48,718 bases of DNA, taken from contig JAKOSN010000217.1 of the NCBI GenBank assembly GCA_029777335.1, positions 1 to 48,718 on the forward strand, in the 5' to 3' direction. The notes under the pieces are model-generated. The model was not told the origin of the DNA. It was given only the letters and a program-made list of their open reading frames with translations, and did not search any database. The DNA comes from Planctomycetota bacterium (GTDB taxonomy: Bacteria > Planctomycetota > Planctomycetia > Gemmatales > Gemmataceae). Below, one piece after another: positions 41,824 to 48,718 of the stretch. A program made the position numbers and the translations under genes. The first letter of the stretch is position 1; each line of letters starts with the position of its first letter.

Positions 41824-44800
41824 ATGTTGAGGTTGAATGTCCGATTTCTGATTCTAACGGTGGTCGCCCTGGTCCTCGGCGTGGGCGTGGCCGGTGGCAT
41901 CATCTACTGGGGAAACCGCCCCGAACAACTGTATGCTTCTGCCGACGCCTACTACAAGAAGGGCGAAGAGGCGCTCAAACGCGAGGACTGGAACGGGGCG
42001 CGCTCCAACTTCCAGGCCGCCGATGAAAAACTCAAGATCCTTCTCGACCCCAAGAAGGCGCCCGGGCATTCGCACGGCGCTTTGCTGCGTTTCAAAACGC
42101 TCAGCGGACTCGTCACTCTGGCCAAGCGCGATGAGGAAGCCAGCAAAAACACCGCGCCGGACCGTCCCTCGGTGCAACTTGGTCAGGAAGCCATCAAGTA
42201 TCTGGTGCTGGCGGCCCAGGACAAGAACTACTGGGAACCGCAGGCGCTTCTCCTCGACATCTCGATGCGGAACGATGACTATGTGACCGCCGAGGACTTC
42301 GCGACCCAGGTGCTCAAGTTGAAGGACGAGGCCCCCGCCGACTATCCCAACAAGAACGCCTACATTCTCGGGGCGTACTTTGTCCTGGCGCACCGCGCGC
42401 TCTATGCTCCTCGCCCGCAGGCCGAGGTGGCGATGGAGTACATCAAGGAATCCAACGCGATTCAGACCCCAGGCGCCGGGACCAAGGTCAGCGATCCGCG
42501 CTGGCGGATTTACCATCTCCAGGTGATGGCCACGCGCGCCCTGCGTGATCGCGCCAAGGAAACGCGCCTTCGTCCGGGCCAACCGGCTGCCAACCAACCT
42601 GACTACGACAAGCTGCTCAAGGCCGAGATCAACGAAGGGGTGAATCGGTTGCGCAGCGAGGTCAAGGAAGTGGTCAAGGACAAGGACAAGAACGTGGAAC
42701 TCTCGCCACTGGCGCAGCTGTACAAGACCGATGCGCGTGGAGTCTTCGAGTTTCTTCAGATCGCCCTGGCCGATGCCAGCACCCCGCGTGATGTCACCGA
42801 GCGCGCCCTGGTGGCGATCGATGTCGTGGACAAGATGACTGCTCCAGGGGCCGGCACGTTCGCTCAGAAGGAAGGCGTAAACTTCCTGAGCCATCTCCCC
42901 GCCGAGTTGGACAGGAACCCGATCAAGCCCGCGACCGATTCCGCCGCGCTGCTCCAGTCACGGTTGAAGGAGGTCTCGGATCGGCTGGTCAAGGAAGGGG
43001 TGCCGATTGGAGCGGATGCTTACGTGCGCTTGGCGCGCGGGGCACGCGCCCGGGGTGAGTTCGCCAATGCCGAATCCCTGGCGCGCAAGGCGCTCGAACT
43101 GGCCACTCAGGCGAAGGTCTCCGCCGACAACCCCCTGCTCCTCGACATCAACGCGGAACTGGCCTGGTTGCAACTGGTTCAGGGACGGCCCAGTGATGCC
43201 GAGAAGTATCTGGGCGTTTTGCGTGACAACAAGCGCTCGGCGAGTGTGGCGGCTCTGATCTCTGGCCTGGCGGCGGTGCTGGATGGGCGGCTCGAACAGG
43301 CGGTCCGCGACCTCAACCTGGCCAACGAGAATCCACAGATCGACCGGCAATTCAAGTCGCATGTGGGCCTGGTCCGTGCCTACATGGGACTGGGGCGTTA
43401 TCGCGAAGCGCTGCAACAGCTGGACACTATCAAGCAGTATGTGCAACGACTCTCCGCCGCCCCGGACAAGATGTCTGCCGAGGACCGCTACTTCGCGACC
43501 CAGCTGATGCCAAACCAGGACGCCCTGGAACTGGCGCAAATTCGTTGCTACGTCGGCATGGGCAACATGGCGGAAGCGATGAAACTGCGGCAGCTACTTC
43601 GCGACAAGCCGAGCGAGGTGCAGGCGATTGTGACCATCCTCGACGCCGAAATCGCGGCCGCTCGCGCCAACCTGCGCAACGGCAAGACCGACCAGGCCGA
43701 GAAAATCCTTGAAGCCGCTCGGACGCAACTCACCGAGGCGCAGAAGGTGTACCGCGATGACACCGCTCTGACCATGGCCGCGGTCAAATTGATCCTCGCC
43801 CAGCCCGATCGGAATTATGGCGTGATGGGGAGCGCGGTTCTGGATTGCGCCACCATCCCGGCCTCGCTCGGAAGCTGTTTGCTCGGGAACCTCGCCATGG
43901 AGGCGGGGTTGAACTGGCACATCACCCAGGCCGAACAGGTGCTGGCTGCCCACGTTTTCAAGAAGCGCGACGAACCCAAACTGAGCGCGGGGCTGGCCTG
44001 GGTCCAGTGGCTACGGGCCACTGGACGGCTGAGCCAGGCCAGCAATTACCTGGCTGCGATGGAGGTGCAATTCCCGGAGGTGAAACGAGGCCTGCTGGTG
44101 CAGCGGGCTCAACTCGCTCTTGCTCAGGGCCAGACCGAGGAAGTCGGCAAGGTCAAGGAGGCGTTCGGCGGCACCGACAGCGGGGATCTCCTCAGCGATA
44201 CCATGCAGATCTACTTCCTGGCGGCCGAGGGGGGGAACAAGAGCATCCAGGCCCAGGTGGCGGCCGCTCTGTCGCGGCACGAAGCCAGCGGGCAGTTGCA
44301 TCTGTGGCAGGGCCAGCTGGCGCAGACCCAGGGCAGCTACAAGGAAGCCATCGCTGCCTACGAACGGGCGATGCAGTTTGTGCAATATCGCTCGGCGGCC
44401 GTGCAGGGGCTGTATGCGAGTCTCAAGGGGATGGCGAACAAGGAAGGCGCTGAGGCGGCCTTCAAGGAAGTCGCCCAGCTGCGCAATCGCTATCCGCGGG
44501 AAGGCGTTGTTCTGCTCGCCTATGCCGAGATCGCGGGGCTGATGGACGAGATCGGCGGCAAGGATGGCGTGATCGCTGCCTTGACGGATCTGAAAAAGGT
44601 GATGAGCGATGCCCGCCAGGCGGCCCAGGGGCACCTGCAAGCGGCTCGCGTCTGGGAAGGGATTGGCCGGCCCGACCTGGCCGAGGAAGAAGTGCTCGCC
44701 GCCCTGCGGATCGCTCCCGACGACATTACCTCGCGCATCCTGGCGGGACGCCTGGCTGTCGCCAGTGAAAAGTGGGAAGCTGCCCTGCAACGCGCCGAGG

Positions 44801-45930
44801 AAGTGAGCAAACAGCGGCCGGACCTGGTCGATCCGCTCCTGTGGGAAGCGAGCGCCTACCAGGCTCAGGGCAAGTACTCCGAGGCGCGGGCCGTCTATCA
44901 GAAGATCATCGGTTCGTTCCCCAATGTCTCTGGCGCGTGGCTGGGGTTGGCCCTGGTTGAGGAGCAGGCCGGTCACTATGCACAGGCGCTCGACGCGGTG
45001 CGCGAGTTCCGCAAACTGGCTCCGACCGACATCAATGGGGTTCGCACCGAGGTTCGTCTGCTGGTGCGCGAGGGCAAACTCGACGACGCTCGTCAGCTGG
45101 GGGAACGCGTGCTGGCCGAAACGATGGCCAGGTTCCGCGAAAACCAGCAGGCCGACGAGAAACGTCCGGCCCGCACCGACGAGGAACGTCAGGCTCGCGC
45201 CGAACGCTGGAAGGATGGCGGGGTGGCCCTGGAGATGCAGGTGCTCAACACCGTTGGCAACGGATTCCTGGAAGCGAAGGCGTTCGACCAGGCGACCGAG
45301 TGGTACAATCGCTCTCTGGTGCTGGCCGATCAGCGCACCACCGACAAGGCGAAGAAGGAAAGCAAGGCACTGGAGGAATTGCTCCTGGCCGACATGGTGA
45401 TGCAACGGGCCATGAAGGAGGCCAAGGATTCGCCCGCCCGCAAACAGCAAATGGCGAAGGCGATCGAGATGTATCGCAAGGTGCTCGATGCGCTTCCGGG
45501 CAACGTGATCGCCGCCAACAACATCGCGTGGCTCCTGGCGATGGAAGAAAATCGTCCCGAGGAAGCCATCCCGTTGGTGGAGGAACTCCGCAAGGGGCGC
45601 TACAGCCACAAACTGATCAGCGGGGATCGGATCAACCTGTCGATCCTGGACACCCTCGGCGCGGTCTACCTCAAGGGCAAACAGCCCGAGAAGGCGCAGG
45701 CTCTCTTCCTGCAAGCGGTTGAACGCTACCGCAACGAGCCGCGGGTTTACCTCTACCTGGGCAAGGCGTACCTCGCACAGGGAGACAAGCCACGCGCCCT
45801 GGCCAGCCTGAACAAGGCGGTTACCCTCGCCGACGAACAGTTGAAGGTTCTCCCCAAGGGCGAACGCAAGGACAAGTTGCAGGAACTCCTGAACGAAGCC
45901 ACCAAGGCGCAGGAGAAGGCTCGGCAGTAA
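41824..45930 (+). CDS. Giant membrane-anchored TPR-repeat protein
   Basis: The 1368-residue protein has one N-terminal membrane helix (FLILTVVALVLGVGVAGGII, about 8-28) and then an almost entirely helical region of tetratricopeptide-type repeats, for example AYYKKGEEALKREDWNGARS, YKEAIAAYERAMQF and YNRSLVLADQ. There is no lipobox. It ends in a charged helix. PEP-CTERM/exosortase loci of proteobacteria carry a giant TPR lipoprotein (PrsT), and this may be the functional counterpart. The gene starts 74 bases after the exosortase gene with GGAG upstream and is very probably in the same operon. Confidence 0.88.
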   Translation: MLRLNVRFLILTVVALVLGVGVAGGIIYWGNRPEQLYASADAYYKKGEEALKREDWNGARSNFQAADEKLKILLDPKKAPGHSHGALLRFKTLSGLVTLAKRDEEASKNTAPDRPSVQLGQEAIKYLVLAAQDKNYWEPQALLLDISMRNDDYVTAEDFATQVLKLKDEAPADYPNKNAYILGAYFVLAHRALYAPRPQAEVAMEYIKESNAIQTPGAGTKVSDPRWRIYHLQVMATRALRDRAKETRLRPGQPAANQPDYDKLLKAEINEGVNRLRSEVKEVVKDKDKNVELSPLAQLYKTDARGVFEFLQIALADASTPRDVTERALVAIDVVDKMTAPGAGTFAQKEGVNFLSHLPAELDRNPIKPATDSAALLQSRLKEVSDRLVKEGVPIGADAYVRLARGARARGEFANAESLARKALELATQAKVSADNPLLLDINAELAWLQLVQGRPSDAEKYLGVLRDNKRSASVAALISGLAAVLDGRLEQAVRDLNLANENPQIDRQFKSHVGLVRAYMGLGRYREALQQLDTIKQYVQRLSAAPDKMSAEDRYFATQLMPNQDALELAQIRCYVGMGNMAEAMKLRQLLRDKPSEVQAIVTILDAEIAAARANLRNGKTDQAEKILEAARTQLTEAQKVYRDDTALTMAAVKLILAQPDRNYGVMGSAVLDCATIPASLGSCLLGNLAMEAGLNWHITQAEQVLAAHVFKKRDEPKLSAGLAWVQWLRATGRLSQASNYLAAMEVQFPEVKRGLLVQRAQLALAQGQTEEVGKVKEAFGGTDSGDLLSDTMQIYFLAAEGGNKSIQAQVAAALSRHEASGQLHLWQGQLAQTQGSYKEAIAAYERAMQFVQYRSAAVQGLYASLKGMANKEGAEAAFKEVAQLRNRYPREGVVLLAYAEIAGLMDEIGGKDGVIAALTDLKKVMSDARQAAQGHLQAARVWEGIGRPDLAEEEVLAALRIAPDDITSRILAGRLAVASEKWEAALQRAEEVSKQRPDLVDPLLWEASAYQAQGKYSEARAVYQKIIGSFPNVSGAWLGLALVEEQAGHYAQALDAVREFRKLAPTDINGVRTEVRLLVREGKLDDARQLGERVLAETMARFRENQQADEKRPARTDEERQARAERWKDGGVALEMQVLNTVGNGFLEAKAFDQATEWYNRSLVLADQRTTDKAKKESKALEELLLADMVMQRAMKEAKDSPARKQQMAKAIEMYRKVLDALPGNVIAANNIAWLLAMEENRPEEAIPLVEELRKGRYSHKLISGDRINLSILDTLGAVYLKGKQPEKAQALFLQAVERYRNEPRVYLYLGKAYLAQGDKPRALASLNKAVTLADEQLKVLPKGERKDKLQELLNEATKAQEKARQ

Positions 45931-45943
45931 GTTGACTCGCCTG

Positions 45944-45984
45944 GCGTGGGAGCGATGGATTCAAACACTCCATCGCTCCCACGC
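45944..45984. terminator. Perfect intergenic stem-loop after the TPR gene
   Basis: A perfect 16-bp stem (45944-45959 with 45969-45984) and 9-base loop begin 13 bases past the TPR stop. No T-tract follows. It may be a terminator or a processing/stability element within the operon. Confidence 0.6.
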
Positions 45985-46093
45985 GACGCGCACCTGCCTT
46001 CGGTCGCAACCACAAACCCCTTCTCCCCTCCCTTCTGCTCGGGTACGAAACTCCAACCAGGTGCCTCTCGTTCGTGATTCTGGGAGCCGACCG

Positions 46094-47677
46094 ATGACCG
46101 CCTCGAACGACTCCTCCGCGTCCTCGATGTGGACTCCGCTCGCCCTGGGAGTAGCCGTGCTACTGATCGCAGGCTCCTTCTTCCGGGCGAGCAATGCGCC
46201 CATCTGGCATCTGGATACCTGGAGCCACTGGAAATACGGCGAATGGATTTGCACCCATGGGACGCTTCCCACCCATGAACCGTTCACCGAGTTCGCCGAC
46301 CAGGCGCGTCCGCTCGTCGATATCTGGTGGCTGAGCCAGGTGCTCGGCTATCAGATCTATTCGCGAGTGGGAATGGAGGGAATAGCTCTCCTCTATGGCC
46401 TGGTCGAGGCCCTCAAGGCCACCTTCTATCTGCTGGCGCTACGGCGGCAGTCCGGCTCATGGCCGGTGGCGGTCGTGGGGTTGGTGGTTGTGCTGGCGCT
46501 GCGCTGGAATCAGTTTGGCGTGTTTCGCCCGCAACAACTGGGGGAACTCTGCTGGGCGGCCTTGCTGGTGCTCGCGGCGCGGCCGGTGTTGCGTCGCAGC
46601 GAGGTGATCCTGATCGCCCTGACGCTCGGGTTGTGGGCCAATCTGCACGCTTCCTTTGTTCTTGGCTTTGTGCTGCTCGGAACCCAGCTCGTTGGCCGCA
46701 GTGTCGAGCTTTACTGGCGCACCCGCGATCTCCAGCCAGTGATGGCCGATGCCGATCTGCGCATGCGGGGCTGGGCGTTTCTGGCCGGCTTCCTCGCCAC
46801 ATGGCTGAATCCTTATGGTCCGGGGCTGTGGACGGCGGTCGTGCGCTTCAATGCGATTCCCACGCTACAATACGTCGCCGAGTGGTTACCTTTCACCCCG
46901 ATGACCACCTACTCCTCGATCGCCCTGGTGCTGTCGGGGATTGTCACCCTCATAATCATCCGTCTCAGTCCGCGCCGCTTTCGTCTGGAAGAGGTGCTCT
47001 TGCTCGCCGGGTTCTTTTATGGCAGCTGGACGAGTGCGCGCTTTTTCATCTGGTGGACCAGTCTTTGTCCGTGGGTGCTGCTGCCGCACGTGGTCGCCAT
47101 TCTGGAACCCTGGCAGGCGAAAGTGCCGGCGGTGCAGGGGTGGTTCTGGCGGCGCGGTGTGTTTCTTCTTGGCGCGGTCGGGGCACTGGCTCTCCTCCTT
47201 GGAAGCGGAACGGGACACTGGCTGCTAACGCGCACCCCGCGACCGCTGGAGCAGCAGGTCGATGCTGAAACTCCCCTCGAACCCGCCCGGGTGATTGCCG
47301 CCGCGGTGAACGACGATCAACCGCTCCGGGTGTTCGCTTCCACGGTCTGGAGCGATTATTTTCTGTGGCAACTTCCGCCGCAGGTGAATCTCTTCTGGTA
47401 CAGCCACTGGAACTGTTTCACGCTGCAGCGCATGGGGGAAGGCTCGCGCTTGCGCAATCTTTCGCTCCCGCCGACCGACTGGAAAGACGTGATCAAGCGC
47501 AATCATCTGGACATCGTGGCGCTGTCGCGCGCCGACGCCGACCATCCGCTCTACGACTATCTGCAGGAGCAACGGGACAAACCCGATTCGCAGTGGGAGA
47601 TTCTCTATCCGAAAAAGGGGGATTCCGACGCCCAGGGTATTGTCGCGCGTCGGCGTCCCCAGCCTGCTGCGCGCTAA
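46094..47677 (+). CDS. Polytopic membrane protein, GT-C glycosyltransferase-like
   Basis: The 527-residue protein has about ten membrane helices (first at 14-32) and a soluble C-terminal domain of about 150 residues. An aspartate-bearing loop after helix 1 (APIWHLDTWSHWKYGEWI) is placed like the catalytic aspartate of GT-C glycosyltransferases, which use lipid-linked sugar donors. The loop PTHEPFTEF, then PLVDIWWLSQV, also fits that architecture. No single family is certain. It lies downstream of the TPR gene, so a role in making or attaching surface glycan in the exosortase system is plausible. The in-frame TTG at 45932 precedes a hairpin and is rejected. Confidence 0.72.
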   Translation: MTASNDSSASSMWTPLALGVAVLLIAGSFFRASNAPIWHLDTWSHWKYGEWICTHGTLPTHEPFTEFADQARPLVDIWWLSQVLGYQIYSRVGMEGIALLYGLVEALKATFYLLALRRQSGSWPVAVVGLVVVLALRWNQFGVFRPQQLGELCWAALLVLAARPVLRRSEVILIALTLGLWANLHASFVLGFVLLGTQLVGRSVELYWRTRDLQPVMADADLRMRGWAFLAGFLATWLNPYGPGLWTAVVRFNAIPTLQYVAEWLPFTPMTTYSSIALVLSGIVTLIIIRLSPRRFRLEEVLLLAGFFYGSWTSARFFIWWTSLCPWVLLPHVVAILEPWQAKVPAVQGWFWRRGVFLLGAVGALALLLGSGTGHWLLTRTPRPLEQQVDAETPLEPARVIAAAVNDDQPLRVFASTVWSDYFLWQLPPQVNLFWYSHWNCFTLQRMGEGSRLRNLSLPPTDWKDVIKRNHLDIVALSRADADHPLYDYLQEQRDKPDSQWEILYPKKGDSDAQGIVARRRPQPAAR

Positions 47678-47681
47678 GCGC

Positions 47682-48718
47682 TCACGCCAGTTGCTTGACC
47701 AGCACGCGGGAACGACGACCGCTGCGCTCATAGCGTTCGCGTCGCCCCGGGGGGAGATCCTCCGGGGAACCGACCGAAAAGCCGCCCTTGCGCACAAAGT
47801 AGTTGAACGCCTGCGTGGAGAGACAAAGCAACCGTTCGACCCCGCGGGTGCGTGCCTGCGCCTCGGCATATTGCACCAGACGCGCGCCGATGCCCTGGTT
47901 TTCATAATGCTGATCGACACAGACGCAGGCGAGCTCAGCCTGGCGGGTTTCGGGGTACATGTGCAGGGCGGCACAGGCCACCACGGTGCGATCCACCTCG
48001 AAGACATAGAAATCGTTGATGTCGCGTTCGATCTCGGCGCGACTGCGCCGCATCAGTTCGTCGTTCTCGATTCCTTGCTGGATCAGGTTGAAGAGAACGC
48101 GGATGTCCTTCTTCTGCGCCCGCCGAATCGCCTTGTACTCGTTGGCGTGAATCAGGGTGCCCACGCCCTGGTTTGAAAAGACCTCCGCCAGCAGCCCTTC
48201 ATCGAGGCGGCCATCGATGATGTGCACGCGCGGCACGCCTCCCTTGGCAGCGCGCACCGCCTGTTCCAGTTTCGACACCGAATCGGCGGCAAGCTCGCTG
48301 CGCTGCTTTTTCAGCAGATTCTCCGCCTCCTCGACGGAGAGATGGCGCAACAACTCCTCGCCGCGTCGCACCCCTGCGCTGGTGCTGAGATAGATCAGCT
48401 TGACCGCGTGGAGCGCACGCGCCACCTCGACCGCCACCGAGTCGGAGTTGAGCCGATAGGTGTGGCCCTCGCCATCACATCCCAGCGGAGGAATGACAGG
48501 AACAATGTCATGATCGAGCATCGCCTGCAGCATGCCGACGTCGATCCGCTCCACGCGCCCGGTCATCTTTTGGTCGACTCCTTGCAAAATGCCCGCCGGG
48601 TGGGCGACCACCGCATTCCCACAGGCACCGCGCAGATCGGCGACGCTCAACCCTTCGAGGATCTCGTGGGTGACGCGGTTGGCGGCCGTCAGCGCTAGCT
48701 GCAACGTGGCCGCATCGG
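47682..48718 (-). CDS. argA: N-acetylglutamate synthase-like protein (AAK-GNAT), partial
   Basis: The visible 345 residues are the C-terminal part of a two-domain protein; the frame stays open to the window edge, so the start is missing. The first half is an amino-acid-kinase domain (MTGRVERIDVG, HDIVPVIPPLG, LNSDSVAVEVARAL). The second is a GNAT acetyltransferase (VCVDQHYENQGIGARLVQYA is the acetyl-CoA loop, and AFNYFVRKGGF). This is the ArgA layout: N-acetylation of glutamate with acetyl-CoA, the first step of arginine synthesis. The kinase domain of ArgA is usually a regulatory arginine-binding domain. It is convergent with the membrane protein gene, only 4 bases apart. Confidence 0.9.
   Translation of the reverse strand, partial: DAATLQLALTAANRVTHEILEGLSVADLRGACGNAVVAHPAGILQGVDQKMTGRVERIDVGMLQAMLDHDIVPVIPPLGCDGEGHTYRLNSDSVAVEVARALHAVKLIYLSTSAGVRRGEELLRHLSVEEAENLLKKQRSELAADSVSKLEQAVRAAKGGVPRVHIIDGRLDEGLLAEVFSNQGVGTLIHANEYKAIRRAQKKDIRVLFNLIQQGIENDELMRRSRAEIERDINDFYVFEVDRTVVACAALHMYPETRQAELACVCVDQHYENQGIGARLVQYAEAQARTRGVERLLCLSTQAFNYFVRKGGFSVGSPEDLPPGRRERYERSGRRSRVLVKQLA

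Overview
The window is GC-rich and gene-dense. Its content points to a planctomycete, probably near Gemmataceae. This is inferred from the mix of proteins: Tat-exported Gfo/Idh/MocA and TIM-barrel proteins, PPC-domain and SUMF1-like proteins, a PEP-CTERM/exosortase pair and a very divergent LptD-like protein. I have no 16S or database support. I recognised no tRNA, rRNA, CRISPR array, insertion sequence or prophage.

Layout. 1-1550: tail of an upstream gene with a strong terminator, a VanZ-like/HIT pair, and an RRM RNA-binding protein with a long 5' leader. 1660-5325: a minus-strand group of universal stress protein, globin-coupled (protoglobin) histidine kinase and sigma-54-dependent response regulator, which looks like a gas- or redox-sensing unit. 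5598-11092: an exported protein of unknown function, an OmpR-type two-component pair with an extracytoplasmic sensor, a von Willebrand factor A protein and a Tat-exported intradiol dioxygenase. 11100-14690: a small zinc-ribbon membrane protein, a large exported protein and a second zinc-ribbon membrane protein. 14720-20410: a minus-strand operon (ApbE, Tat-exported TIM-barrel isomerase, Gfo/Idh-like protein, zinc-ribbon protein) divergent from a SUMF1-like protein and a Tat-exported Gfo/Idh/MocA oxidoreductase. 20519-24635: MazG and a 1038-residue PPC protein. 24735-31727: a minus-strand run of envelope and metabolic genes (LptD-like, DgkA-like, M20 peptidase, GlcD-like). 32316-37843: small proteins, a large lipoprotein with DUF11-like repeats, and a 74-residue protein, XerC/D recombinase and thioredoxin-TPR operon. 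38121-47677: an HTH protein, a PEP-CTERM protein and, divergently, an exosortase-EpsI fusion followed by a giant TPR protein and a GT-C-like membrane protein. 47682-end: an amino-acid-kinase/GNAT protein of the N-acetylglutamate synthase type, cut by the window edge.

The most interesting part is 38587-47677. The spacer between the PEP-CTERM gene and the exosortase carries a near-perfect sigma-54 promoter (39881-39895) reading into the exosortase. Upstream lies a cluster of GTTAAC-type dyads, spaced as activator sites for a sigma-54 activator would be. The same window encodes such an activator, paired with a globin-coupled kinase. A direct link between the two is only a hypothesis. Many genes end in long, almost perfect inverted repeats, mostly without a strong T-tract, which seems to be a local 3'-end style.
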